Below, piece after piece: positions 36,715 through 45,736 of a stretch of DNA of 64,000 nt. Numbering within the stretch: the first letter of the stretch is position 1; every line of letters begins with the position of its first letter. The notes under the pieces were generated by a model. That model ran no database searches. It saw nothing but the letters and a program-made list of their open reading frames with translations, and was not told the DNA's origin. The DNA is from Rhodosalinus sediminis (GTDB lineage Bacteria > Pseudomonadota > Alphaproteobacteria > Rhodobacterales > Rhodobacteraceae), in assembly GCF_003385555.1 (NCBI RefSeq), contig NZ_QOHR01000013.1, forward strand, positions 1 through 64,000. Reading direction: 5' to 3'. A program made the translations under genes and the position numbers.

Positions 36715-37455
36715 TCAGCGTCCCAGGTAAACGTCGATCACCTGCCGGTCGGCGGTGACGTGGTCGATGGAGCCCTCGGCGAGGACCGACCCCTCGTGCA
36801 GCACGGTGACCTTGCAGCCGAGGCGCCGGACGAACTCCATGTCGTGCTCGACGACGACCACGGCGCGGGTCGCGGCGATGCGCTTCAGCAGGTCGGTGGT
36901 GTGTTCGCGCTCGGCCGGGGTCATGCCCGCGGCGGGTTCGTCCACGAGCAGGAGCCGCGGCTCCTGCGCGAGCAGCATCCCGATCTCGAGCCACTGTTTC
37001 TGACCGTGGCTGAGCTCGCCGGCCGGGCGGGCGAGATGCGCGGTCAGGCCGATCTCCTCCGCGACCTCGGCGATGCGGGCCGCGTCGGCCTCCGTCTCGC
37101 GCCAGACGAGCACCTTCCAGGGCGCCCGGTCGTTCCTGAGCGACATGGCGAGATTGTCGCGCACGCTCTGCGCCTCGAAGACGGTGGGCTTCTGGAACTT
37201 GCGGCCGATCCCCTCGCGCGCGATGGCGCTTTCCGAGAGCCCGAGGAGCGAGATCGACCGCTCGCCCCAGGTGACGCGGCCGGTGTCGGGCCGGGTCTTG
37301 CCGGTGACGATGTCCATGAAGGTCGTCTTGCCGGCGCCGTTCGGCCCGATCACCGCGCGCAGCTCCGGTTCGCCGATCTGGATCGACAGGTTGTCGATGG
37401 CGCGGAACCCGTCGAAGGTGACGGAGACGCCGGACACTTCGAGCAGCGTGGTCAT
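36715..37455 (-). CDS. urtD: Urea ABC transporter ATP-binding protein UrtD
   Basis: The 246-residue protein is the LivG-type ATPase of the urea importer. It shows Walker A 'GPNGAGKTTFMDIVTGKTRPD', signature 'LSHGQKQWLEIGMLLAQ', Walker B 'RLLLVDEPAAGMTP' and the switch His in 'VVVEHDMEFVRRL'. The 'SHGQKQWLEIG' form of the signature is characteristic of UrtD. The start overlaps the urtC stop by four bases (ATGA), indicating translational coupling. Confidence 0.96.
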   Translation of the reverse strand: MTTLLEVSGVSVTFDGFRAIDNLSIQIGEPELRAVIGPNGAGKTTFMDIVTGKTRPDTGRVTWGERSISLLGLSESAIAREGIGRKFQKPTVFEAQSVRDNLAMSLRNDRAPWKVLVWRETEADAARIAEVAEEIGLTAHLARPAGELSHGQKQWLEIGMLLAQEPRLLLVDEPAAGMTPAEREHTTDLLKRIAATRAVVVVEHDMEFVRRLGCKVTVLHEGSVLAEGSIDHVTADRQVIDVYLGR

Positions 37456-38714
37456 TGCGGCGGGCCCTCCTCGCGGCGCAGCGCCCCCTTGTCGGGGCCG
37501 TAATCGCCGACGCGCCGGCGCGCGCGTCGCGCCTCGATCACGTCGATCAGCCCGCCGAGCCCCTTGGGCGCGTAGAGCGTCGTCAGCACGAAGGAGACGC
37601 CCAGCAGCACGAGCCACCAGTCCGTCCAGCGGATCGTGTAGACGCCCAGATCGACGTCCGGCGCGCCGCCGCCGGTGAACCAGCTCGACAGGAGCGACAC
37701 GAAGGCCGCGCCGATCACCGCGCCGTAGAGCCGCCCGCGCCCGCCGATCGCCACCCAGACGGCGAGATAGATCGACGCAATGGGGGCGAGTTCGGCCGGA
37801 TTGATGATGCCCGCCTGCGGGTAGTAGAGCGCGCCGGCGATGCCCGCGACCACCGCCGTCAGCGTGAAGACGAAGAGCTTGTAGCTCTCGACGTGGTAGC
37901 CGAGGAAGCGCACCCGCGCCTCGTCGTCGCGGATCGCGCGGATCACCGATCCCATCTTGCCCGAGGTGACCCACGCGAAAAGGAGGTAACCCGCCGCGAG
38001 CGCCGCCGCCGAGGCGTAGAAGAAGGCGATGGAGACCGTCGCCTGATCCACGGCGTCGAGCCCCGGCAGGTTCTGCAGCCCCGACAGCCCGTTGTTGCCG
38101 CGCAGCCCGCTGTCGTTCTGAAAGAGATAGAGCGAGAGCGCGAGCGTCATCGCCTGCGTCAGGATCGACAGGTAGACCCCCGTCACCCGCGAGCGGAAGG
38201 CGAGCCAGCCGAAGACCAGCGCCAAGAGCCCCGGCACGGCGACGACCATGGCCAGCTGCAGCACGAGGGAATCGGCGAAGGCCCAGATCGCCGGGAACTG
38301 GTCCGAGCCGACGACGCCGAAGATCTGCGTGGCGATGGCGTCCTCTATCTCGGCCGGCGTGGGCGGGATGGCCGCCTCGGCGAGGCTTTCGGCGACGATG
38401 ATCTCGGTGCGGGCGTACATCAGCCACATGCCGATCGCGTAGCCCCCGAGCCCGAAGAAGGCCATGTGCCCGAGCGATAGGATCCCCTGATAGCCCCAGA
38501 CCACGTCCATCGCCAGCGCGACGAGGCAGAGGCAGAGCGTCTTGCCGAGGGTCTTGATCATGGAGGTCGAGAGCGCGCCGGTCCCCGTCGCCTCGGCGAG
38601 GGCGGTGACGCCGAGGCAGAACAGCGCGAGGATCGCGAGGAACCAGGCGACCGAGGGATTCGCCTCCAGCAGGCGCTTGCGGACGGGGCGCGACGGCATG
38701 GCGGCGACGCTCAT
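37452..38714 (-). CDS. urtC: Urea ABC transporter permease UrtC
   Basis: The 420-residue inner-membrane permease is of the LivM type with about nine to ten helices and the conserved cytoplasmic loop 'IRDDEARVRFLGYHVESYKLFVFTLTAVVAGIAGALYYPQ'. I take ATG 38714 ('MSVAAMPSRPVRKRLLE') rather than the upstream ATG at 38732, because GGAGG lies six bases before it and it follows the urtB stop by one base. A periplasmic insertion around residues 90-130 ('ESLAEAAIPPTPAEIEDAIAT') is typical of UrtC. Confidence 0.95.
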   Translation of the reverse strand: MSVAAMPSRPVRKRLLEANPSVAWFLAILALFCLGVTALAEATGTGALSTSMIKTLGKTLCLCLVALAMDVVWGYQGILSLGHMAFFGLGGYAIGMWLMYARTEIIVAESLAEAAIPPTPAEIEDAIATQIFGVVGSDQFPAIWAFADSLVLQLAMVVAVPGLLALVFGWLAFRSRVTGVYLSILTQAMTLALSLYLFQNDSGLRGNNGLSGLQNLPGLDAVDQATVSIAFFYASAAALAAGYLLFAWVTSGKMGSVIRAIRDDEARVRFLGYHVESYKLFVFTLTAVVAGIAGALYYPQAGIINPAELAPIASIYLAVWVAIGGRGRLYGAVIGAAFVSLLSSWFTGGGAPDVDLGVYTIRWTDWWLVLLGVSFVLTTLYAPKGLGGLIDVIEARRARRRVGDYGPDKGALRREEGPPQ

Positions 38715-38715
38715 C

Positions 38716-40668
38716 TCAGGCCTCCGCCGCACGGCCCCGCAGGGCGACGATGCCCCGCGGCCGGATCTGGATGAACAGCACGATGAAGAGAACCATGTAC
38801 GTCTGCGCGGCCAGCGTATTCGAGGGGTTCAGCCATTCGACGCTCTTCTGGAAGATGCCGATCAGCCCGGCGCCGGCGAGGGTGCCCCAGACGTTGCCCA
38901 CGCCGCCGACGACCACGGTCATGAAGGACTGCACGATGTAGTCCTGTCCCATCTCGGAGGTCACCTTGGCGTAGAGCCCGATGGCCACGCCCGCGATCCC
39001 CGCGATGCCCGAGCCGAGGCCGAAGGTCAGCATGTTGATGCGGTCGGGGTCGATCCCCATGGAGGCCGCCATGCCCGGGTTCTGCGTGACCGCGCGCACC
39101 TCGAGGCCGAGCCGCGTGCGGTTCAGCACGACCAGCAGGACGGCGAGGAAGATCAGCGCCATCACGAAGATCGCGATCCGGATGTAGGAGATCGAGACGA
39201 TGTCGTTGACCACCAGCGACCCGTCGAGCCAGCCCGGCGCGGTGAGCGGGCGCGCCTGCGTGCCGAAGATGTTCTTGGCCAGCTGCTGCAGCATGATCGA
39301 GACGCCGAATGTCGCGAGCAGCGTCTCCAGCGGGCGGTGATAGAGCCAGCGGATCACCAGCCGCTCCAGCGCGACGCCGGCGCCGAAGGTCACGGCGAAG
39401 GCGAGCGGCAGCGCCACCACGAGCGAGAGCGTGTAGTCGGGGATGACGAGCTGCACGACGTAGCCGGTGTAGGCGCCCATCATGATGAATTCGCCGTGCG
39501 CCATGTTGATGACCCCCATCACGCCGAAGGTGATGGCGAGCCCGATCGCGGCGAGAAAGTAGATCGAGGCGAGCGACAGCGCGTCGAGCCCGAGATCGAG
39601 CCCCTGGTTCAGCCCGACGTTGACCTCCGTCGAGGCGAGCGCGCGCGCGGCGGCGGCGATCACCTCGGCGTCGGTCTCCGTGTATTCCTCGAAGAAGCTG
39701 TGGCGCTCGAGCGCGGCCTCGATCTGCGCCGGGCTGACCAGCGGGGGCACGGTGCCGGCCTCGGCGAGCGCGGCATAGGCGCGGGCGCGGGCCGCCTCGC
39801 TCGACAGTTGCGCGACCGGCACGCCGCCGACGCGCCCGCCCGCGATGTTGGCCTCGAGCGCGGCCTTGACCTCGCCCGGCGTGGGCCCCGCCGCGGCGCG
39901 CCCGGCCTCGACGATGGCGGCGTGCGCCTCTTCGCGGGAGATGTCCTCGCCGGGCGTGAGCACGCGGGCGACGCGCGGCCCCTCGGGCGGCGTCTCCGCG
40001 ATGCGGAACTCGGTGTCGAGCACCTGGTTCAGGACCGCGCGCGTCTCCACGGAGAGATCGCCCGCGAGCGAATCGAGCGCGGCGACGCGCGCCTCCGTCG
40101 TCGCGCCGTAGCGCGCCTGAAGATAGGCGAGCAGCTGTTCCTTACGCGCCTTGAGCGCCGGGTCGCTCTCACCCGGGATCGATCGTTCCAGCGGCGCGAT
40201 CTGGTCCGGTTCGAGCGACCGCGACAGCGCCTGCACGGCGTCGCGCCGCACCTCCGGGTCCGGATCGGCAAGCTGGAACTGCACGAGCGCGGTGCCGATC
40301 ACGCGGCGCACGCCGCCGTTGGGGCGCACCTCCTCGACGGTATCCTCGGGCACGTCGGTCGCGAGCGCCTCTCCGGTGGCGACGTCGCGCAGCGTCAGCC
40401 GGTCGTCGCCGGTCTCCTCGGCGACGAAGAACAGCCCGTCCCCGGGCCGCTGCACCACCTCCCGCGCGCTCCAGGCGGTGAGGAAGGACGGCACGCCCGG
40501 CAGGCCGGAGGCGACGAGATCCTCGATCACCGGCCCGACGGTGCGACGACCGGGGTCCGCGACCTCGTCGGCGTGGCGCTGGAGGATGTCTTGCAGCGTC
40601 TCGGCCGCCCCGGCCGTGGGCACGGCGAGCAGCACGAGAAGCAGGGTGCGAAGAAAGCGGAGAAGCAT
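38716..40668 (-). CDS. urtB: Urea ABC transporter permease UrtB
   Basis: The 650-residue protein joins a signal peptide ('LRTLLLVLLAVPTAGAA') and a large periplasmic, mostly helical domain (about 22-350) to a LivH-type permease of seven to eight helices (about 365-640). Permease hallmarks are 'AIGLAITFGVMGVINMAHGEFIMMGAYTGYV' and 'RAVTQNPGMAASMGIDPDRINMLTFGLGSGIAGIAG'. The extended periplasmic domain is a known feature of UrtB in proteobacteria. It lies 108 bp after urtA, with a stem-loop between. Confidence 0.95.
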   Translation of the reverse strand: MLLRFLRTLLLVLLAVPTAGAAETLQDILQRHADEVADPGRRTVGPVIEDLVASGLPGVPSFLTAWSAREVVQRPGDGLFFVAEETGDDRLTLRDVATGEALATDVPEDTVEEVRPNGGVRRVIGTALVQFQLADPDPEVRRDAVQALSRSLEPDQIAPLERSIPGESDPALKARKEQLLAYLQARYGATTEARVAALDSLAGDLSVETRAVLNQVLDTEFRIAETPPEGPRVARVLTPGEDISREEAHAAIVEAGRAAAGPTPGEVKAALEANIAGGRVGGVPVAQLSSEAARARAYAALAEAGTVPPLVSPAQIEAALERHSFFEEYTETDAEVIAAAARALASTEVNVGLNQGLDLGLDALSLASIYFLAAIGLAITFGVMGVINMAHGEFIMMGAYTGYVVQLVIPDYTLSLVVALPLAFAVTFGAGVALERLVIRWLYHRPLETLLATFGVSIMLQQLAKNIFGTQARPLTAPGWLDGSLVVNDIVSISYIRIAIFVMALIFLAVLLVVLNRTRLGLEVRAVTQNPGMAASMGIDPDRINMLTFGLGSGIAGIAGVAIGLYAKVTSEMGQDYIVQSFMTVVVGGVGNVWGTLAGAGLIGIFQKSVEWLNPSNTLAAQTYMVLFIVLFIQIRPRGIVALRGRAAEA

Positions 40669-40740
40669 CGCGGCGATGGGTGTCCCTGTTGCGGCCGGTC
40701 GGCCGATCGGGCGGCCGGGGCGATCGGACCTGCGACGAGC

Positions 40741-40769
40741 CGCCGGGGGCGCGGAGCGCGCCCCCGGCG
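40741..40769 (-). other. Perfect 12-bp GC stem-loop between urtA and urtB
   Basis: The arms CGCCGGGGGCGC and GCGCCCCCGGCG close a five-base loop, 7 bp past the urtA stop, without a U-tract. In this position it more likely protects the urtA message or slows read-through into urtB than acts as a full terminator. A similar stem follows potF. Confidence 0.7.
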
Positions 40770-40776
40770 CTGCGGG

Positions 40777-42069
40777 TCAGTAGTTGGACTCGATCTGGAC
40801 GCAGCTTTCGGTCGCGGTGTTGTACATCCCGCAGCCGAGCTCCTGCCAATCCGAGACCAGGACCGCCGAATCAGGCAGGAAGTCGGTCCAGGCGTCGCCG
40901 GGCACCTCCTCGGTCTGGCTGATGATGTCGAACTGGCCGTCCTCGGTGATATCGCCGATCAGCACCGGCTTGGTCAGGTGATGGTTGGGCTGCATCACGG
41001 CCGTGCCGCCGGTCAGGTTCGGGAACTCCTGCCCCCACATCGCCTCGCGCACCGCGTCCACGTCGGTGGTGCCCGCCTCCTCGACGGCGTTCACCCACAT
41101 GTTGAAGCCGATGTAATGGGCCTCCATCGGGTCGTTGGTCACGCGATCCTCGCCCATGCGCGCCTTCCAGGCGGCGACCCACTCCTCGTTGGCCTCGGTG
41201 TCGGCCGACTGGAAGTAGTTCCACGCGGCGAGGTGGCCGACGAGGTTGGAGGTGTCGAAGCCCGAAAGCTCCTCCTCCCCGACCGAGAAGGCGACCACGG
41301 GGATGTCCGCCGCATCGACGCCCTGCGCGGCGAGTTCCTTGTAGAAGCCGACGTTGGCGTCGCCGTTGATGGTCGAGACCACGCCCACGAAGGAGCCGTC
41401 GGCGGCGAGCTCCCTGACGTCCGACACGATGGTGGACCAGTCCGAGTGCCCGAAGGGCGTGTAGTTGACGAAGATGTCCTCCTCCGGGATGCCCTGCTCC
41501 TGCAGGTAGGACTGGAGGATGTTGTTCGTCGTGCGCGGATAGACGTAGTCGGTGCCCAGAAGGGCGAACTTCTCCACGCCGAGCTCCTCGAGGAAGTAGT
41601 CCACCGCCGGGATCGCCTGCTGGTTGGGCGCCGCGCCGGTGTAGAACACGTTCTTCGAGCTCTCCTCGCCCTCGTACTGGACCGGGTAGAACATCAGCCC
41701 GTTGAGCTCCTCGAGGACCGGCAGGACCGACTTGCGGCTCACGCTGGTCCAGGTGCCGAAGATCACGTCGACCTCGTGCACCGTCAGCAGCTCGCGCGCC
41801 TTCTCGGCGAAGAGCGGCCAGTCGGAGGCCGGATCGACGACCACCGGCTCGATCTCGCAGCCGAGCACGCCGCCCTCGTCGTTCTGGAGATCGATCAGCA
41901 TCTCCATCGTGTCCTTCAGCGTCGTCTCGGAAATCGCCATCGTGCCCGAGAGGGAGTGCAGCACGCCCACCTTCACGGGACAGTCCGCGTCCTGCGCGGC
42001 GGCCGGCGCGGCGACGGCGGCGGCGAGCGCGACGCCGGGGGCGGCGAAGAAAGATCTGTGGCGGGTCAT
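40777..42069 (-). CDS. urtA: Urea ABC transporter substrate-binding protein UrtA
   Basis: The 430-residue periplasmic protein binds urea for the UrtBCDE importer. A Sec signal peptide ends in 'AAPAAAQDADCPVKVG'. The Leu/Ile/Val-binding-type two-lobed fold follows, with UrtA-specific blocks 'VGVLHSLSGTMAISETTLKDTMEMLIDLQN', 'FGTWTSVSRKSVLPVLEELNGLMFYPVQYEGEE' and 'NYFQSADTEANEEWVAAWK'. It is first in the operon. Control by nitrogen status is expected from the family, and three GCACC half-sites lie upstream, but this is not proven from the sequence. Confidence 0.96.
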   Translation of the reverse strand: MTRHRSFFAAPGVALAAAVAAPAAAQDADCPVKVGVLHSLSGTMAISETTLKDTMEMLIDLQNDEGGVLGCEIEPVVVDPASDWPLFAEKARELLTVHEVDVIFGTWTSVSRKSVLPVLEELNGLMFYPVQYEGEESSKNVFYTGAAPNQQAIPAVDYFLEELGVEKFALLGTDYVYPRTTNNILQSYLQEQGIPEEDIFVNYTPFGHSDWSTIVSDVRELAADGSFVGVVSTINGDANVGFYKELAAQGVDAADIPVVAFSVGEEELSGFDTSNLVGHLAAWNYFQSADTEANEEWVAAWKARMGEDRVTNDPMEAHYIGFNMWVNAVEEAGTTDVDAVREAMWGQEFPNLTGGTAVMQPNHHLTKPVLIGDITEDGQFDIISQTEEVPGDAWTDFLPDSAVLVSDWQELGCGMYNTATESCVQIESNY

Positions 42070-42831
42070 GGGCAGCTGTCCTCTCTGTCGGGCCGCGGCG
42101 ATGGTGCCGGACGCGGATGCGCCCCGCCCCGCGGCGTTCGTGTCCGGGCCGTGCCCGCCCCGCTCCGAGACGCCCGACCCGCTCCGTCCGCCGGATCACG
42201 CCGATCCCGCGGTCGGTCGGACGCTAGCAGCCACCCGGAGACGCCCCACGCCGCACGCGGTCCGCCGGCGGCGCGCGCCCGGCGGGTCGCTGTAAATTGA
42301 GGCACCCGACGCGCGAACGCCGCCGAAAGCGGCACGCCGCGCACGCCCCGCGGCCGGCCCCCTGCCCCGCACGCGAAATCCTTTGATTGAAACTCTTCTT
42401 TCGCGCACCGCACCGCACCATTCGAACCGCGCCGCCGACACCACTGGCGGCGAATCGCGGCGCGGGCCGCCAGCCCGGCGCGGCGGCCGTCAGGGCGAGC
42501 GCCCGGCAGGGGCCGCCTGGACGCGGCTCGCCGCACCCGGGGGTGGCGCCCGGCGCGGCCGGACGCATCCTGTCTGACGCTCGCTGCGCGACCCTGGCTG
42601 CACTGGGCGACACCGCGGCTGCCGGACCGTCACCCCGCGCCGCCGGCGCGCTGCGCGCGCGGGAGGGTCCCGCGACGGCACGGATGCATCCACGCCAAGG
42701 CGCCTGCGCCCGCCGTAGCGTCGCCTCGCAGGACCGATCCCGGCGCGGCAGGGCGGGCCGGGCGCCGCATTGAAAATCCCGCCGTGGCAGGGCAAGTCTC
42801 CGGGGTCCACCGCATCGGAGGGAGCCCGCCC
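42070..42831. other. 762-bp gene-free region upstream of urtA
   Basis: Open frames here overlap each other on both strands and lack consistent third-position bias or recognisable motifs, so I see no gene. Near 42372-42405 is an AT-richer patch with 7-bp inverted arms CGCGAAA/TTTCGCG and a 20-base interior. Directly beside it are three GCACC units at 5-bp spacing (42405-42419). These are candidates for the urtA control region or a small RNA. The rest is extremely GC-rich with no supported feature. Confidence 0.5.
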
Positions 42832-43497
42832 ATGGCGCGCCTCTATCACGTCCCGCTCTCGCCCTTCTGCCGCAAGGTCCGCCTGACGCTCGCGGAGAAG
42901 CGCATCGAGGTCGAGCTCGTCGAGGAACGCTACTGGGAGCGCGACCCGGATTTCCTGCGCCGCAACCCGGCCGGCAAGGTGCCGGTGCTGAAGATCGACG
43001 GGCTCACCCTCGCCGAGAGCGGCGCGATCTGCGAATACCTCGACGAGACGCGCCCCGAGCCGCGGCTGGTCCCCGAGGCGCCCGCCGCGCGCGCCGAGAT
43101 GCGCCGCCTCGTCGGCTGGTTCGACGACGCCTTCCACCACGAGGTGACGACGCGGCTTCTTTACGAACGCGTCAACAAGAAGGTGATGAAGCAGGGCTAC
43201 CCGGACAGCCGAAACGTCAAGTCCGGCGCGCAGCGCATCAAGTTCCACCTCGATTACATGCATCACCTTCTCGACCACCGCCGCTGGCTCGCCGGCGACG
43301 CGCTGACGCTCGCCGATTTCGCGGCGGCCGCGCATCTCTCGGCGCTCGACTACATCTCGGACGTGGACTGGCACCGCTCGGAGGTGGTCAAGGACTGGTA
43401 TGCCAAGATCAAGTCGCGCCCGGCCTTCCGCGGCATCCTCTCGGACCAGGTGCCGGGCTTCCCGCCGCCGGTCCATTACGCCGATCTCGATTTCTGA
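42832..43497 (+). CDS. Glutathione S-transferase family protein
   Basis: The 221-residue product has an N-terminal thioredoxin-like domain (residues 1-78) beginning '[32 protein letters not shown]', with Ser/Cys in 'SPFCRKV' as possible catalytic residues, '[13 protein letters not shown]' (cis-Pro) and '[13 protein letters not shown]'. An all-helical C-terminal domain follows with '[18 protein letters not shown]'. GGAGGGAG precedes ATG 42832. The substrate is unknown. The structured repeat copy C begins five bases after the stop, followed immediately by queG. Confidence 0.92.
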   Translation: MARLYHVPLSPFCRKVRLTLAEKRIEVELVEERYWERDPDFLRRNPAGKVPVLKIDGLTLAESGAICEYLDETRPEPRLVPEAPAARAEMRRLVGWFDDAFHHEVTTRLLYERVNKKVMKQGYPDSRNVKSGAQRIKFHLDYMHHLLDHRRWLAGDALTLADFAAAAHLSALDYISDVDWHRSEVVKDWYAKIKSRPAFRGILSDQVPGFPPPVHYADLDF

Positions 43498-43502
43498 CGC
43501 GG

Positions 43503-43573
43503 CGCGAGGGGGGGCGCTGCCCCCCGTCGGCCTGCGGCCGACTCCCCCCGGGATATTTGGACCCAAGAAGAAG
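43503..43573 (+). repeat. Structured intergenic repeat, copy C
   Basis: This copy has the second stem GGGGGGC-GCT-GCCCCCC, then GTCGGCC-TGC-GGCCGAC, then CCCCCCGGGATATTTGGACC and CAAGAAGAAG. It fills the whole gap between the gst stop and the queG ATG, which starts one base after the repeat ends. Confidence 0.8.
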
Positions 43574-43574
43574 C

Positions 43575-44612
43575 ATGGGACGCGATCTGAAGGAGCGGCT
43601 GATCGAGGAGGCCCGCGCGGCGGGCTTCGACGCGGCGGGCGTCTGCCACCCCGACGCCGTGCCCGAACTGCCCGCGCGGCTCGCCGCCTTTCTGGAGGCG
43701 GGATACCACGGGCAGATGCGCTGGATGGCCGAGCGCGCGCACTGGCGGGCGGACCCGGCGGCGCTCTGGCCCGAGGCGCGCTCGGTGATCATGCTGGCGA
43801 TGAGCTACACGCCGGAGAGCGACCCCTTGGCGACGCTGTCGGAGCCGGAGGTGGGCACGATCAGCGTTTATGCGCGGGGCGGCGACTATCATGACCTGAT
43901 CAAGAAGCGGCTGAAGCGCGTGGCGCGCTGGCTGATCGGGACGGCGGGCGGCGAGGTGAAGGTCTTCGTGGACACCGCGCCGGTGATGGAGAAGCCGCTG
44001 GCGCAGGCGGCCGGGCTCGGCTGGCAGGGCAAGCACACCAACCTGCTGTCGCGCGATCTGGGCAACTGGATCTTTCTGGGCGCGATCTTCACCACGCTCG
44101 ATCTGCCGCCCGACGCGGCGGAAGCGGAGCACTGCGGGAGCTGCCGGCGGTGCCTCGACGTCTGTCCGACGGACGCCTTTCCGGAGCCCTTCCGGCTCGA
44201 CGCGCGGCGGTGCATTTCCTACCTGACGATCGAGCACGAGGGGCCGGTGGACGAGAGCTTGCGCCCGCTTCTGGGCAACCGCATCTACGGCTGTGACGAT
44301 TGTCTCGCCGTCTGCCCTTGGAACAAGTTCGCGGTCGAGGCGCGGGAGGCGAAGCTGAAGGCGCGCGACGCGCTCGACGCGCCGCGTCTGGCGGAGCTCG
44401 CACGCCTCGACGACGCGGGCTTTCGCGCGATGTTCTCCGGCAGCCCGATCAAGCGGATCGGGCGCGACCGCTTCGTGCGCAACGTGCTCTACGCCATCGG
44501 CAACTCGGGGCGCGCGGAGTTGCGGGCGGTCGCTGAGGGGCTGACGGGCGATCCGGACCCGGCGGTGGCCGACGCGGCGGCCTGGGCGGTGCGCCGGCTC
44601 GACGGGGTTTGA
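43575..44612 (+). CDS. queG: Epoxyqueuosine reductase QueG
   Basis: QueG reduces epoxyqueuosine to queuosine in tRNA, using cobalamin and two 4Fe-4S clusters. The 345-residue product shows the catalytic region '[38 protein letters not shown]' and the ferredoxin-like Cys sets '[16 protein letters not shown]' and '[15 protein letters not shown]'. The C-terminal HEAT-like repeat region follows. I choose ATG 43575; the frame also opens at TTG 43557 inside the repeat. No classical Shine-Dalgarno site is present other than the repeat's own AAGAAGAAG, so the repeat may supply the ribosome site. Confidence 0.95.
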   Translation: MGRDLKERLIEEARAAGFDAAGVCHPDAVPELPARLAAFLEAGYHGQMRWMAERAHWRADPAALWPEARSVIMLAMSYTPESDPLATLSEPEVGTISVYARGGDYHDLIKKRLKRVARWLIGTAGGEVKVFVDTAPVMEKPLAQAAGLGWQGKHTNLLSRDLGNWIFLGAIFTTLDLPPDAAEAEHCGSCRRCLDVCPTDAFPEPFRLDARRCISYLTIEHEGPVDESLRPLLGNRIYGCDDCLAVCPWNKFAVEAREAKLKARDALDAPRLAELARLDDAGFRAMFSGSPIKRIGRDRFVRNVLYAIGNSGRAELRAVAEGLTGDPDPAVADAAAWAVRRLDGV

Positions 44613-44665
44613 TTTTCGCGCGGGCGTGCCATCTTTGGCGGAGAGGAACGGCACGCGGAGGCGGC

Positions 44666-45118
44666 ATGGCGAAATGGGAACGGCGGCCCGAGGCGGTCGC
44701 GGCGCTGGACGACCAGCAGTACTACGTCACGCAGGAGAACGGGACGGAGCGGCCGGGGACCGGCGCGCTGCTCCACAACAAGGAGCCGGGGATCTACGTG
44801 GACGTGGTCTCGGGCGAGCCGCTCTTCGCCTCCGCGGACAAATACGACAGCGGCTCGGGCTGGCCGAGTTTCGTGCGCCCGATCGAGCCCGCGCACGTCC
44901 GCGAGATCGCGGACCGGAGCCTCGGCATGACGCGGACCGAGGTGCGTTCGGCCCATGGCGACAGCCATCTGGGCCACGTCTTTCCCGACGGGCCGCGGGA
45001 TCGGGGCGGCCTGCGCTACTGCATCAACTCCGCGGCGCTCCGCTTCGTCCATCGCGACGACATGGAGGCCGAGGGCTACGGCGATTACCTGGCAATGGTG
45101 GAGACGGAACATGGCTGA
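44666..45118 (+). CDS. msrB: Peptide methionine-(R)-S-oxide reductase MsrB
   Basis: MsrB reduces the R epimer of methionine sulfoxide in proteins. The 150-residue protein has the family blocks '[32 protein letters not shown]' and '[24 protein letters not shown]', with the catalytic Cys119 in '[12 protein letters not shown]'. It lacks the paired CxxC motifs of zinc-binding MsrB proteins, so it is the zinc-free type. I take ATG 44666 after GGAGG. The stop lies eight bases inside msrA, showing coupling. Confidence 0.95.
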   Translation: MAKWERRPEAVAALDDQQYYVTQENGTERPGTGALLHNKEPGIYVDVVSGEPLFASADKYDSGSGWPSFVRPIEPAHVREIADRSLGMTRTEVRSAHGDSHLGHVFPDGPRDRGGLRYCINSAALRFVHRDDMEAEGYGDYLAMVETEHG

Positions 45119-45620
45119 GGACCGCGCGGTTCTGGCGGGCGGCTGCTTCTGGGGGGTCGAGGACCTGATGCGCAAGCTGCCCGGCGTCCTTCGCACGCGG
45201 GTGGGCTACACCGGCGGCGACGTGCCCAACGCGACCTACCGCAACCACGGCACCCACGCCGAGGGGGTGGAGATCATCTTCGACCCCGAGCGGATCAGCT
45301 ACCGCGAGATCCTGGAGTACTTCTTCCAGATCCACGATCCGACCACGGTGAACCGGCAGGGCAACGACGTCGGCATGTCCTATCGCTCGGCGATCTACTA
45401 CGTGAGCGAGGACCAGAAGCGCGTCGCGGAGGAGACCATCGCCGACGTGGAGGCCTCGGGCCGCTGGCCGGGCAAGGTGGTCACCGAGGTGGAGCCGGTC
45501 GGCGATTTCTGGGAAGCGGAGCCGGAGCATCAGGACTACCTGCAGCGCTTCCCGAATGGCTACACCTGCCACTTCCCGCGTCCGGACTGGGTGCTGCCGA
45601 AGCGCGACGCGGCGGAGTGA
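45111..45620 (+). CDS. msrA: Peptide methionine-(S)-S-oxide reductase MsrA
   Basis: MsrA reduces the S epimer of methionine sulfoxide. The 169-residue product has the catalytic motif '[11 protein letters not shown]' with Cys12, followed by '[31 protein letters not shown]' and '[27 protein letters not shown]'. The gene overlaps msrB by eight bases. Together with msrPQ at the left end, the window covers cytoplasmic and envelope methionine repair. Confidence 0.96.
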   Translation: MAEDRAVLAGGCFWGVEDLMRKLPGVLRTRVGYTGGDVPNATYRNHGTHAEGVEIIFDPERISYREILEYFFQIHDPTTVNRQGNDVGMSYRSAIYYVSEDQKRVAEETIADVEASGRWPGKVVTEVEPVGDFWEAEPEHQDYLQRFPNGYTCHFPRPDWVLPKRDAAE

Positions 45621-45686
45621 GCGCCGCGCCTGCTGCGGGCACGCGTCGATGCTCCGCGGACCCGGCGGCCCTGTAGCGCAGACATG

Positions 45687-45717
45687 AAAAAGGCCGGGGC
45701 GGCATCGCCCCGGCCTT
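45687..45717 (-). terminator. Rho-independent terminator of the outer-membrane protein gene
   Basis: On the minus strand AAGGCCGGGGCG and its complement flank a short loop and are followed by UUUUU. It begins 20 bp after the stop of the 45737-46351 gene. The plus-strand reading, for msrA, has only a short U run and is weaker. Confidence 0.85.
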
Positions 45718-45736
45718 CGCGCGAGCGGCGCGCCGA

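Noticed and set aside
42224-42773. Several overlapping ORFs of 100-130 codons on both strands upstream of urtA
   Set aside because: They overlap each other, are Arg/Ala/Pro-rich with no motif, and are the kind of open frames expected by chance in very GC-rich DNA.
43557-43574. TTG at 43557 as the queG start, which would place the first six codons in the repeat
   Set aside because: The ATG at 43575 gives the normal family N-terminus, and no ribosome site precedes the TTG.
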